Assembly: GCA_977006965.1 (NCBI GenBank)
Contig: OZ345379.1
Coordinates: forward strand, 2,046,001-2,110,000
DNA from: Phymatolithon calcareum
Taxonomy: Eukaryota; Rhodophyta; Florideophyceae; Hapalidiales
DNA length: 64,000 nt
Reading direction: 5' to 3'
Made by a program: the position numbers and the translations under genes. Shown here piece by piece: positions 11,170 to 20,226 of the stretch (positions are counted from its first letter, which is position 1; each line of letters opens with the position of its first letter). The notes below the pieces were generated by a model that was given only the letters and a program-made list of their open reading frames with translations, searched no databases and was not told the origin of the DNA.

Positions 11170-12507
11170 CTACTCAAGAACAATGGACACTGGGGACTCG
11201 CCTGCTATTTCTCGAATGACATTGATGGCTGTATCCGTCACTTCCGAAATGACCTCACCATTGAGCTCCATTCCCCAGCTCACAGAAATTCGAAAATCAC
11301 CTGTTCCACGTTCGCTGTGTACGAGAACGCTAATGCCGCGGTACTTATCAAATCTCTGGCCAAGAATCACCTTGCTCTCAGCAGGGATAGAAACCATACC
11401 CATATTAGATAATTCTAAAGTCGCATCCGGTGCCACAGGTGGCGTTCCTTTTGCCATGGAAAGCGCCTGTGCGTGAGCCTCACCGTTGTCAAGACGCGTT
11501 CTCATCTCATCCGTTAAGTCTTCAGCAAGTTGCAAGAGACGAATTCGATGGTCAGAATTACCAACTTGCATACACTCGGACCTTTTGTGAACACTCCCCA
11601 CCGTGATGGTCGATATCGCTTGCGTGCACACGACATCCTCCGGGAGAAACGGTCGCATGTTCACCAATGTGGATATGGAGACTCCGCATTCATCACGTCC
11701 TTCGCTCCCTGGTCGACGGAAGTATGACCTTGCCATGCCGATGGAAAATCCTGCTAGTAGCAATCCTGTTACAGTTGGTGCTGTGCTTCCGCTCCTCTTC
11801 TGCTTCTTCGCCCAGCTTCTGGCACGATTCATAACATACGACGGTATCTCACAGTGAATGCTGGTCGCAGTACATGCGTTGTTCGAGGAAGATGGACGAG
11901 CAACATCATGGGAGCTCAAATGCTTCACATCATTACCCTTGGGAAAGAGTTGTAGGATCGTAGAGTTGGAGAACCCAGAGCCTTGGAGAACAGTTCCAAT
12001 ATCGTGCCCAACAGTTGATGGCACTTGAAAGGTTTCAGGAACTTCCAATTCCCCATCTTGTGCCCGCATGAAATCGTTCGCGAGGCTGATCATGACTTTT
12101 CCGTCGCATACGGCATGGTTAGCATTGAGTATAACACCAACACACATATCAGTCTTTTCCTGGTTTTCCAAAGTGAGCATTTGGATCGAGAACTCGTCTT
12201 CAATTGCCGAGCACAAGTTATCATTCAAAGCAATGTGTAGATCTTTCATCTCAGCTCCTCGAACAACTCTAAAATTCGGTTGAGGTAGTTTGTCGCCACT
12301 TCTTATTGCAAAATCACCTTCTTTTCCGCAACAAAGCCAGCATGCGACCGCCGCATCTCCTTCAGCAAAAGATGCCATGAATTTCAATGCTTTCTCAACT
12401 TTGGAGGCACTACATGGCGGAAAAGAGAGGGCTGCGGCAAATCTCACATTTTCCGAAAGGAAAAAGTCTTCAAGAGCATTGCGTTGACGAGAGGACGTCA
12501 TTTTCAT
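11170..12507 (-). CDS. HxxxD-type CoA-dependent acyltransferase-like protein (AATase / condensation-domain superfamily)
   Basis: Single-exon frame of 445 residues. The motif NANHAVCDGKVM puts the catalytic signature HxxxDG at His131-Asp135-Gly136, about where the chloramphenicol-acetyltransferase / condensation / alcohol-acetyltransferase superfamily has it, and the overall length fits one such two-lobed domain. The C-terminal SVSWGMELNG stretch lies where the family usually has a DFGWG-type structural motif. It would transfer an acyl group from CoA (or a carrier) to an alcohol or amine; the substrate is not readable. Two in-frame Met codons (residues 1 and 3) are possible starts. There is no signal peptide or membrane segment, so it is probably cytosolic. 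The neighbours are repeats and give no pathway hint. Confidence 0.65.
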   Translation of the reverse strand: MKMTSSRQRNALEDFFLSENVRFAAALSFPPCSASKVEKALKFMASFAEGDAAVACWLCCGKEGDFAIRSGDKLPQPNFRVVRGAEMKDLHIALNDNLCSAIEDEFSIQMLTLENQEKTDMCVGVILNANHAVCDGKVMISLANDFMRAQDGELEVPETFQVPSTVGHDIGTVLQGSGFSNSTILQLFPKGNDVKHLSSHDVARPSSSNNACTATSIHCEIPSYVMNRARSWAKKQKRSGSTAPTVTGLLLAGFSIGMARSYFRRPGSEGRDECGVSISTLVNMRPFLPEDVVCTQAISTITVGSVHKRSECMQVGNSDHRIRLLQLAEDLTDEMRTRLDNGEAHAQALSMAKGTPPVAPDATLELSNMGMVSIPAESKVILGQRFDKYRGISVLVHSERGTGDFRISVSWGMELNGEVISEVTDTAINVIREIAGESPVSIVLE

Positions 12508-12898
12508 CGATCAAGACGACTGGGCGATCGTTGTCGCTGCACTTGCCCTTGAAGATCGTAAGTCGGATAACTAGAGATAAAAACGCTGCAACTGCTGATT
12601 GCAGAAGTTGGCTGTCGAACGCTGAGCTGGATTCAGAAAAGATCAGTGCCCAATAAGATGGTTCGGAATGGAACCACAGGATTGGATATTTCAGCGGTCT
12701 ACAGCACGTTATGCTCTACTGGTTTACTTATCCGTCGACGGACTGTAATCCTGCAACACTGTTACTTTTCTTTGAAGAACGTATCGTATGAGAGCCCAAA
12801 CGTTGTTTGAACTCGCGAAGCTCTACAAGTACGAGCTGTATTTTTCATTGCCCTCATTTTTTGTTTGCATTTTTGTAGTGGACATTAACTGGCCGTAG
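12508..12898. other. upstream region of acyltransferase-like gene
   Basis: No coding signal and no clear TATA element close to the start codon. Confidence 0.4.
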
Positions 12899-13022
12899 GG
12901 ATTGGATTGGATTGGATATCTGTTTAATTGAAGCTCCCTTTGTCAACTGAGAGACTTTTCATTGCGCTACAATCCTTCGCTTACGTTCTCATTTAAGTAG
13001 TTGATTTCGGACATTTTCTTTG
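12899..13022 (-). repeat. dispersed retroposon 3' end, inverted copy of 9183-9318
   Basis: Begins GGATTGGATTGGATTGG (the simple tail on the other strand) and runs to GTAGTTGATTTCGGACATTT. It matches 9183-9318 with several substitutions and one small deletion, so the two are independent copies of one family. Confidence 0.65.
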
Positions 13023-13163
13023 GACAGTATCAACTGCCATTTCCAGCATCTCACTGGCCGTAAGGAAGCACGTGGAAACTCAACGTCTTCGACGCGACGC
13101 GGTTGATGTCTCGTATGGCGACAGTACTAAATTTAGTAACCATCGTCTCTGTTTAGGCCAACT

Positions 13164-13206
13164 ATTGTGACAATCAGTAGCCTTGAAGGCTACTGATTGT
13201 CACAAT
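13164..13206. repeat. 43-bp perfect hairpin
   Basis: ATTGTGACAATCAGTAGCCTT, one G, then the exact reverse complement. It ends 5 bases before the solo LTR. A perfect 21-bp stem with a single-base centre is unusual; it may be a miniature element or the LTR's insertion target. Confidence 0.8.
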
Positions 13207-13391
13207 ATCATTGTAGCGCCCGTTGTTATGTCGCTGTCCCAAGGCGGTCTCTTTTTCCTCTCGCGACTGTACGCCGCACAACTGTGATCGCGATAGTCAT
13301 GCTGCTCGTAGTAGGTGATCTGTTGGGCCATACTTGCACGTGTCTCGCGTGTGTCTATGCGCTGCATCGCTGTCTTTTGCGTAGGTTGTAG

Positions 13392-13398
13392 TATATAA
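13392..13398 (+). promoter_or_regulatory. TATA box of the solo LTR
   Basis: TATATAA in the context GTAGTATATAAGC, about 180 bp into the LTR, where a U3/R promoter would be. Confidence 0.5.
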
Positions 13399-13870
13399 GC
13401 TAGTTTGTTCCTTCCTCTGAGTAAAGGAAGGTGGGGGAGTTCTGGATTTCGGCTCGATTGCTTGGATCAAGCACGCGCAATGTTCGCCTGACAGTCCCTT
13501 CGACCACGCGGAGTCGGAGCTCTTCCCACCCTTTCCTGACCGCAACCGTTTCGGCGCGCAAGCCGGTGCGTCGACAACCGTGTTCAAGTTTCCCTTCCCC
13601 TTTTTCGTGCGTCCGTGCGAAGATCGATGGCCAAGCCATGGTGGCCGCCTAAAGACGGCGTCGTTTTCTCCTTCCTTTCTCTTTTTCCTTTCGTCATGTC
13701 CTAAGCGGCGCAGTGGACGTCCGTTCGACTAGTCTCCACGCTTATTCTTCTCCGTTTCCTCGAAGGCCCGCGCTCGTGTTCGTCCACACGATCGCTGGAG
13801 TTACCGTATGGCAATCTTGCCCGTTTTGTGTTGCAAGTTGCGCTTATCATCTGGACCTAAGTGCTCCTCA

Positions 13871-14110
13871 CGTCGAGCTTCCGAGGCCCTGTTCGGCGTA
13901 GCCTCGCCCTCGTATCTCATCCATGCGACCGCTTGTGTTCCCGCAAATCTGTGGAGTGTCCTCCGTGACCTGCATCACCGACTTCGCCCTGGTTCAAGTC
14001 GCGTCTATCTCTATTCACCCTCATCTACCTCGTCAAGCTTCTGAAGCCCTGTTCGGCGTAGCCCTGCGCTCGTGTTCTACGTTCACGACCGCTTGCGTTC
14101 CCGCAAAGCC
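13871..14110 (+). repeat. degenerate 160-bp tandem repeat inside the LTR
   Basis: CGTCGAGCTTCCGAGGCCCT at 13871 and CGTCAAGCTTCTGAAGCCCT at 14031 are both followed by GTTCGGCGTAGCC and by ACCGCTTG(T/C)GTTCCCGCAAA. A third weaker copy may begin near 13770. Confidence 0.65.
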
Positions 14111-14646
14111 ATGGAGTACTACGATGGTGGACGCCTATTTTGTCCGCTGGTCTGGGGGTTTTGGTTGCTTGTCTTTCTTTCCTCCTCTTTTTGTCTTGTC
14201 TCTCCCGCTCTTTTCGTCTCTCTCATCTCTTGGGCTTTTCTCTCCCATGTGGCGTCGGGCTCTTTGGAGCCTGGCGCTACAATCATGAAACTACTTCCGA
14301 GGTCTCAGATTAATTGAGTAACTGATGAGAATAACTGACGATATATCTCGGCGAAAGTGCAGGCGTCTAGAATATCGCAAGCAGGGCATAATTCTGCGAA
14401 TTGGAAGAGAAGTCGCTCTTCTGGTATGGGGCGAAATTTGTATAAGATGTTTTCGTGTCCTGCGGACGCGTTCGGTGTGACCGGTGCGCAAAGCACTCGA
14501 CGTTCGACGTTCTATAATGACTGGTTATTGAGTATCGAGAACGGAGAGAGATGATAGTTTTATAAACAATTCTCCGAACCTCAACTTCGGAGTAACAGGA
14601 CAGCATTTCACTCGCGCTGCAGTATGCCTGCGGCAGATTCCCACAG

Positions 14647-14838
14647 GTGTCAACAACAAGTATGACTGAAGAATTCAGCACCAGAGCCAGAGAGCATATG
14701 GAAACCCTTGAACGCACGTTAGCAGGGTACGAACTTGAAGGAGAAAAACGACTGGAAACAGAAAAGGCGCTGGATGAGCTCTTACTATTTAGCAAGACAC
14801 TCATAGAACGCATGGAGACCGAAGAAGGCTTGTATTAA
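14647..14838 (+). CDS. small acidic helical protein of the retroposon family, copy 1
   Basis: Reads (V/M)STTSMTEEF ... YELEGEKRLETEKALDELLLFSKTLIER. It lines up with the ORFs at 15609 and 55436: an MSTS-like start, a spacer, 'Y-L--E', then KALD(E/K)LL and a hydrophobic helix. The family start position is GTG in this copy; the first ATG is at 14662. It is 58-63 residues, rich in Glu, and probably helical. I do not recognise the family. The repeated conservation of the ORF in retroposed copies suggests that it was a functional coding sequence when copied. Confidence 0.5.
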   Translation: MSTTSMTEEFSTRAREHMETLERTLAGYELEGEKRLETEKALDELLLFSKTLIERMETEEGLY

Positions 14839-14930
14839 TCCGCAGAAGGCAAGACAAAAAGTGGTCGAGACCAAGCACCAACAATCCCGTAGAGGACTGA
14901 AATAGGACTACTTTGAGTCCTGAGTTTTCC

Positions 14931-14949
14931 CGTCCACCATTCTGGTGGA
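14931..14949 (+). other. hairpin in the 3' region of retroposon copy 1
   Basis: GTCCACCA-TTC-TGGTGGAC, flanked by TTTTCCC and GTTTT. Copies at 15848-15880, 22401-22418 and 55670-55700 also have a hairpin at this relative place, with different stem sequences. Confidence 0.6.
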
Positions 14950-15429
14950 CGTTTTGTGAGCTACACAAAGGTAGGTAGCATCAGAGGAAGCCTTGCCCAT
15001 ATCTTCGGAAGTCTGTAGGGCTTTTAAATAAACTTGAAAGGAAAAAAAAAAGGACAGCATTTCAGAGATTCTCTAAGCTAAGGTGGTCAGATCACTTAAA
15101 ATCTCAGTTATGCGGATTACTCTTCTAAGAAGCGTTCTTGTAGGTTGAATATCGATGAGGTTGAAATGCATTGCAAACTGCCTAGCACTTGAATTTACGT
15201 TGCGATGGATGTAACACTATGAAGCCTTCCGTTGCTATAATCAAGGTCAAGTAGCGACTCTACGTCATAACGCCGCAAACATAATCAGTGGTGCTAATTA
15301 TTAGCAGCTGACACAGCTCGAATCACTGAGACTTCTCGAAATGTTTCGGAAAGACTACTTAAGCCGACCTGATAGAGATAGCCAACAGAAAACAACATCA
15401 ACAACCCGGCAAGATCATGGTATCTACGC

Positions 15430-16038
15430 AGCAATCGTACAACAATCGTTGCGGAACTTGCTTTTCAAAGACGAAGGAGACATCTTGGAGTCCAACAGAA
15501 AGAGGAAAATTCCATACGATCTTCTTTGGTCCACCCCGGCGATCATCAGACTCCCGAAAACACGGCACCGCCAATTAGCGGTAAAGTGGGCATTCGGTCG
15601 GTCCCCCAATGAGCACATCAGTTCTCGTAGACAAGTTCGGTGATACTGTACCAACCGTCATGAGCTACCTCGAGGAATACCTCGGAAGATGTCAACTAAC
15701 CAAAGAGGAGATTAATATCACGGAAAAAGCTCTCGACAAGCTACTCCTCTTCACTATCGTCTTTTATGACGACATGGAATTGACAAGGCATCAATTGAGC
15801 TGCGACCCTGAGACCCACAGGAAATCTGAACAGTGGACCCCAAGCTTTTCCCTCCGCCCTTTTGCCGGGAGAGGGTTTTTGCTGCTAGGGCTACGACGTT
15901 AACCCGGGTTACAAGGATTTGAGTAGATGATCGAAGCTGCAAGAGCGTAGCTGCTGGAACGCATCTCCCTTGCAGGCTCATGAGTGTTACTGAGGGCGTT
16001 TAATAAATTCCAAATTCCAAAAAAGCAATCGTACAACA
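15430..16038 (+). mobile_element. small-ORF retroposon, copy 2 (14-bp target duplication)
   Basis: About 580 bp (15445-16024) inserted between two copies of GCAATCGTACAACA (15431-15444 and 16025-16038); the right arm of the inverted repeat again keeps the uninterrupted site. The unit ends GAGGGCGTTTAATAAATTCC and an A-rich stretch. It contains a 5' leader of about 165 nt, the family ORF at 15609, a 3' hairpin near 15848-15880 and the tail. Body sequence differs strongly from copy 1, so the family is old or diverse. Confidence 0.82.
15609..15902 (+). CDS. small protein of the retroposon family, copy 2
   Basis: ATG start with MSTSVLVDKFGDTVPTVMSY, then YLGRCQLTKEEINITEKALD, KLLLF and a tail that probably runs past the family's usual end (98 codons here against about 60 in the others). 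The pattern of hydrophobic positions and the ALDKLL motif match the copies at 14647 and 55436. No known domain, signal peptide or membrane span. Confidence 0.5.
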   Translation: MSTSVLVDKFGDTVPTVMSYLEEYLGRCQLTKEEINITEKALDKLLLFTIVFYDDMELTRHQLSCDPETHRKSEQWTPSFSLRPFAGRGFLLLGLRR

Positions 16039-16039
16039 G

Positions 16040-16965
16040 TCCACGATGAGCTGGTTGGGTATCACCTCTGCACGCCTCTGGAAGATTTGCATATCTTTCA
16101 GGAACGTCGGGATGATCATTAGTTTGATTCTACAAAGCGGTTTGACGGCTTGGAGCTGGTTGCATATGGACCAGAAGATGAATTGAGCAGAGAGTCAACA
16201 AGTGGATCGAAAGAAGGAACGCAGTGCGATTGTTGGAGCACTACGGCACTTCATTTGGATGATATGGCGTGAAAAACAAGGCATCCGTACCGGTAGAAGG
16301 CCCAAGAGGTCAAGAAAGCGTCATCCTGAATATGTCGCATCCATCGCACAGTTTTCTTGTTATCCTCTAACCGTTTCGGCACGTTACGACTACCGCTTCG
16401 TACTCAACTTCGATTTCGTCCATATAACAGTGTCAAAATGGTCCTTCATTCTCCGCAAATGCAATGCCCTCGTCTCATCACGTATCTTGCACTCTTTTCG
16501 CACCCTAGAAGGAATAAGCAATCGCCTCCTGCGCGCATTATTTCACATCAACCTTTCCGCCCCGCGCGGTATGCCTCAGCAATTCCGCGAGTGTCGAACT
16601 CGTGGTGAGCTTATCCACAGACCTCACTGTCGCTCCACGTTTTACGCATGAGTGCCTTCTGCACGCATGGAATCTCCAGCCGGCAAAGGGGGGTGAAAAA
16701 TATATCTGCGAGAATGAGCGGTCGCCCCGCCAGTCCGACGCGTGGCACGTGCCTGGTCCAACGCCGCATGTTTCGGTTCACCTGCTTTTCCATCGACTTT
16801 GGGTTCAGATGAAGTCCACAGGGTCCCTAAAAGTCTTCTTTGAGCCCAATCGCGCAGTAAAAACAGGCCGAACACCCCCTAAAATTGTATTTGCGAGTCT
16901 ATTCAATGCAAACTTTTGCAAGAAGATGAGCACCCCTTACAGTGTACCGATTGACTGAATGAAGC
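16040..16965. pseudogene. degenerate coding remnants in the outer left arm
   Basis: 16040-16110 resembles the LINE RNase H-end sequence at 19500-19580. From 16793 down to 16611 a minus frame reads MRRWTRHVPRVGLAG ... LCRLEIPCVQKAL. The right arm carries the same text (25102 onwards on plus) with a one-base indel, and its downstream frame (25184-25423) continues EKLELSVLRVLQKRIALK. This is a decayed protein of unknown family shared by both arms; neither copy is open throughout. Confidence 0.4.
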
Positions 16966-17565
16966 AGATGGAACGATTTCTCCACAGGCTACATGAACAG
17001 CTTCCCGCAGAAGAAAGTTTCACATATCTACGTATGGTAGGAATGATGCACCGTGAAACACAAGGCATCCGAATTGGTAGGAGACCGAAAGGTCAGGTCC
17101 AACATAAGAACAGGGGAGTGATTTCAGCTTCAGTAAGAATTTAAGGGATTGCTGGAAGCCAAAAGCAATCTAATCAAAACATTATAGGGCTAAGAGCCCC
17201 TGATTCTGGGGTCACGGAGGTACCGGAATTTATATCTGTGGTACGAAGGATGGCGAATGAAAAGAGTCCGCAATTCAAAGCAGGCAGTTCTAGCCGTGGA
17301 GCGGAGGTGCGGGGAGGAGGAGACAGAATTTGGAGGGTTCTCTTTGCGAGTAAGGGCAAAGTGTTCAATTCAAGACACACGATTAACATAAACGGCTGGC
17401 TGGTTGCAGCTCTTGATGTGCCTAGGAGACACTTTGTGCTAGAAGCTCGTAAAGGTCTCTGAATTTATGGAAGTTCGAAATTCCGGTTGTGCATATTCCG
17501 TGCCATCGTCAGACGAAGAGCTCCCTCCTATGGTTTTGGCGAGCGTGCAACTTCCAGATTTTGCC

Positions 17566-17572
17566 TATATAA
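17566..17572 (+). promoter_or_regulatory. TATA box of secreted-protein gene, left copy
   Basis: TATATAA in GCCTATATAAGACC, 136 bp before the ATG, giving a leader of about 110 nt. The same box lies in the right-arm copy at 23508-23514. Confidence 0.65.
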
Positions 17573-17707
17573 GACCAGAACAGGACCGCAGAAAAGGCAG
17601 AGAGGCAGAGCAAGAGAAGACAAGTCAACTGAACAAGCCAAGACAAGCGCAAACTCCTATTCAACACAATCCCAATCCGATCCACTCCACATTCTATTGC
17701 TTTCAAA

Positions 17708-18469
17708 ATGGTCAGCCTTGCCATTCTCAAAGTCGTGGTGGTCATTGTATTGTTTGCAGCAGTTGCGAACACGGCAAAAGTCCCCGCTCTTCAGAGACCG
17801 TTTGTGCCGACATCCAAGTATGTGAGCGGAGGTCGTCACGGTTCATTTACCTCCTTCTTCAAGGGCACGCATTCCCGCTTTCCACGTTCCAAACATTCAG
17901 TCTTCCCTGTCAACAAAAGGCACTTTGTTTTCAAGCCGAAACCCGGAAGCAGAGGTGCGCCTCACTTCAATCCCCACAAGGCTTTGTCCAATGAGTCTCC
18001 GGGAAGCCAGTCGGGACGTCACTTTAGGAGCGACAAGGTTACTTTCAAACCAACAGGCGCAGCCGACAAAGGATGCCACGGGCATTTTTGCAAGCCCACA
18101 CCTCCACCTGTTGTGGAGGCAACGCCGAGCCCCGAAGAGCCGTCTCCTAGTCCGGAGGAGCCTTCGCCTAGTCCTGAATCGGAGACAGTTGATTGCAAGA
18201 TGCAGCTAGATGCTGGGGACGATCTCAATTATTCAGCATCTTGCATTTGTGGAGGTCAGACGGTGCAAGACGTCCCCTATCTTTATCGTCCATCTGAAAA
18301 TGATAAGAGGATTTTTGGTGCCTTTATCCAAGATACTACAGTTTCTGCTGCATGTAGAACGCGGTTCGAAGACAGTGCCAGCACATCGTTCGCTGATGTG
18401 ATTGATGGAATTGTGACAGACAACTGCGATGGTCCTATTTTGGATAATGGAGCGTGCGAATGTGATTAG
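17708..18469 (+). CDS. secreted Cys-rich, Pro/Ser/Glu-repeat protein, left copy
   Basis: 253 residues. Residues 1-22 are a signal peptide (MVSLAILKVVVVIVLFAAVA then NTA). Residues 23-115 are basic and rich in His, Lys, Arg, Gly and Ser. Residues 131-160 hold PTPPP and a repeated SPEEPSP unit. The acidic C-terminal domain has seven of the nine cysteines (163, 179, 181, 216, 240, 250, 252; the others are 123 and 128). The layout suggests an extracellular-matrix or wall protein with a disulfide-bonded C-terminal module; I do not recognise the family. The frame can be extended upstream in the right copy only; a one-base indel at 17631-17650 breaks it here, and a TATA box lies in the extension, so ATG 17708 is the start. 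The protein is identical to the right copy at 22612-23373. Confidence 0.8.
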   Translation: MVSLAILKVVVVIVLFAAVANTAKVPALQRPFVPTSKYVSGGRHGSFTSFFKGTHSRFPRSKHSVFPVNKRHFVFKPKPGSRGAPHFNPHKALSNESPGSQSGRHFRSDKVTFKPTGAADKGCHGHFCKPTPPPVVEATPSPEEPSPSPEEPSPSPESETVDCKMQLDAGDDLNYSASCICGGQTVQDVPYLYRPSENDKRIFGAFIQDTTVSAACRTRFEDSASTSFADVIDGIVTDNCDGPILDNGACECD

Positions 18470-18552
18470 TTTTGTTCTCTGTGGTTCAAAGGCAGAATTA
18501 CTCAGGTTAAGCTTGTACGCTGTTTAAGAAGAGAAAGCATGTTTGTTAAAAA

Positions 18553-18705
18553 GGACTAATATTATGTTTTGCAACTGCTTAGTTGTTATTTGAAAGCCCT
18601 CATTAACACTCCTAAGACTGTACGGGAGCAGCTTTCATAACTTGTTCATTCTATTATATCGCCTGGTCCCTAATACAGGGACTCGTCGCGGACTAATATT
18701 ATGTT
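18553..18705 (-). mobile_element. 5'-truncated small-ORF retroposon, left-arm copy (16-bp target duplication)
   Basis: Direct repeats GGACTAATATTATGTT at 18553-18568 and 18690-18705 bracket 121 bp that, on the minus strand, end GAGTGTTAATGAGGGC then TTTCAAATAAC and an A-rich run, as the full copies do. It also has a hairpin GTCCCT/AGGGAC. The ORF is missing, as expected for 5' truncation. The same insertion is in the right arm (22376-22528), so it predates the duplication or was carried by gene conversion. Confidence 0.75.
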
Positions 18706-19009
18706 GAAAAGCACCTTGATTACCGTTATTTCGCAGAAGCAAACCTGCAATTTGTCATCTCTTGCAGTTCAATGTTTTTCAATTTTTGAATATCACTACC
18801 ACACTGGGCATTCGAGCAACAGCCTAACTTCGACAACACCGAGCTGCAATGTCGATAATTATGCTGAACTGACTCGAAGGTTGATCGCTTTTTCTGAGCA
18901 AGGAGCGGCTATATACGCGAACTAGTCCTTAAAACCTCACATTACTCTATTTCGTTGCATATTCTTTCTTTATTTCGGATAGATCACTCACGCAACAGGC
19001 AAGCGTCTG

Positions 19010-19190
19010 AAGCTGTTTGAAAACAGCTTCTCATTGTTCAGAAAGTTGATTACATCTAGCGGTTCTCTCGGCATAATTCCTCTACAGTCTTTGTGTCCAC
19101 TCATCCAATAAGCTTGCGTCTGGAGGTAAAGCGTCCACCACAGCGTAGCAATAAGTGTTCAACTGTTTCGCTAGAGCCGGCATTACAAAC
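19010..19190 (-). pseudogene. LINE ORF2 C-terminal fragment
   Basis: On the minus strand: VCNAGSSETVEHLLLRCGGR, then RRKLIG and TKTVEELCREN, with stops and frame changes. It parallels the better preserved fragment at 19242-19757, so it is an older copy of the same or a related LINE end. Confidence 0.5.
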
Positions 19191-19241
19191 CTTTCTTTCT
19201 TTCTTTAATGCAGAATGCGTTAATTAACGCCAGAACTAACC

Positions 19242-19757
19242 CTAGAGTAAGTTCTCATTGTTCAAATATTGGAGTATCTCTACGGGTCTCTCCCTGCACA
19301 GATTTTCTACCGTTTTGTCTCGCACTTTTCCGATGAATTTTCGTCGAGAGGCAGTCCTCCCAGAACAGTGTAGAATGAGGTGCTCCACTGTCTCCTTGAC
19401 GCCATACTGGCACATCTTGCATACTGGGTCGTAGAGAAGCGGTTCATTCTCGCTGTGTCCATGGTGAAAGCTTGCCACAATAGGGCTGCCGTTCACTATG
19501 AGCTGGTGAAGCACCACCTCTGCACGTCTCTGCGAGATGTGCAGATCTTTCGGAAGCGTAAGAAGGGTCACTGGTTTGCTTCTACAGGGCGGCTTGATGA
19601 TGGATCGTGCCGCTTCCAAAGTGAGAGGTATCGCTTGGTGCAGCGCCAGACTCGATTCCGAAATTCCCCGCCGCGCAAGTTCATCAGCAGCCTCATTCTT
19701 CGCGACGCCGCAGTGACTCGGTATCCAAACACACTCTATCTGAATCACGCCTTGCAC
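19242..19757 (-). pseudogene. LINE ORF2 fragment: RNase H end plus zinc-binding C-terminus
   Basis: 171-codon open frame starting CVWIPSHCGVAKNEAADELA, the last RNase H motif of non-LTR retrotransposons (usual form WIPSHxGIxGNExAD). It is followed by CKMCQYGVKETVEHLILHC, the C-terminal zinc-knuckle-like CCHC. The reverse transcriptase and endonuclease upstream are absent, as in a 5'-truncated insertion. Confidence 0.75.
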
Positions 19758-19879
19758 ATTGGATCGTACGCCATTGCATTAAAGTTTCCCCATTGTGAAA
19801 AGCGACCACAAGAGGGGTACAGTCCCCAATCATCTGGTTTACGATGGCTTCAACTCGTCTGTGAGATATTGTAAAGCCG

Positions 19880-20226
19880 TCGGGAAGTGTCGGGATAGCG
19901 ATAGGCTTGGGTTTGAATGATTGTTTTATAAGGGATCTCGCCGCCTCGAGTGTCAGCGGAACTCACTGGTGCTCCACGAGGCTTCGTTCACGTACACCCC
20001 TGCAAGCTAACTCATCAGCCGCATCGTTTCTTGAAATTCCGCAATGGCTCGGCATCCACATGGCTTCAGTGGAAACCTCCTGGGACAGCAGTTGTGCCTT
20101 GAGACACCAAAGTTCCCGTATCATCTCTCCGTACATCCGTGGTTGGCCGTTAATAGCATCGACGCAACTCTTGCTCTCGGTGAACCAACGTGTAGTGCTT
20201 CCAGGGACAAAGCGGCGTTTTGCCAC
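19880..20226 (-). pseudogene. LINE RNase H fragment
   Basis: FTESKSCVDAINGQPR, then EAMWMPSHCGISRNDAADEL: the middle and last RNase H motifs of a second, diverged LINE copy. It stops at about 19963 and the sequence continues with degraded text. Confidence 0.7.

Larger units (their letters stand above)
13212..14281 (+). mobile_element. solo LTR with 5-bp target duplication
   Basis: Starts TGTAGCGCC and ends GGCGCTACA, a perfect 9-bp terminal inverted repeat of the TG...CA class, flanked on both sides by ATCAT (13207-13211 and 14282-14286). Length 1070 bp. It contains a TATA box at 13392-13398, a C/T-rich downstream part and a degenerate internal tandem repeat of period 160 (copies from 13871 and 14031). 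A frame at 13923-14288 lies inside it and is not a gene. A 71-bp piece of the same LTR lies at 20366-20436 on the other strand. It probably arose by LTR-LTR recombination. Confidence 0.85.
14597..15064 (+). mobile_element. small-ORF retroposon, copy 1 (poly-A tail, 14-bp target duplication)
   Basis: The right arm of the inverted repeat preserves the empty site. Here 440 bp (14611-15050) interrupt it between two copies of AGGACAGCATTTCA (14597-14610 and 15051-15064). The unit ends GGGCTTTTAAATAAAC then a run of A, as in L1-type retroposition. It carries a ~63-codon ORF (14647-14838), an 8-bp hairpin at 14931-14949 and the conserved 3' tail. No reverse transcriptase is encoded, so it must have been moved in trans. 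Confidence 0.85.
14521..18833 (+). repeat. left arm of the large inverted repeat
   Basis: Inverted counterpart of 22248-26344. After subtracting two retroposon insertions (14611-15050, 15445-16024, each with its target duplication) the arm is about 3.3 kb, as long as the right arm without its hAT insertion. The core 16966-18770 is almost identical between arms, while the outer part (14521-16900) differs by roughly one base in ten. Confidence 0.85.

Noticed and set aside
13923-14288. 121-codon frame ending near 14288
   Set aside because: It lies inside the solo LTR and crosses its end; no family match.
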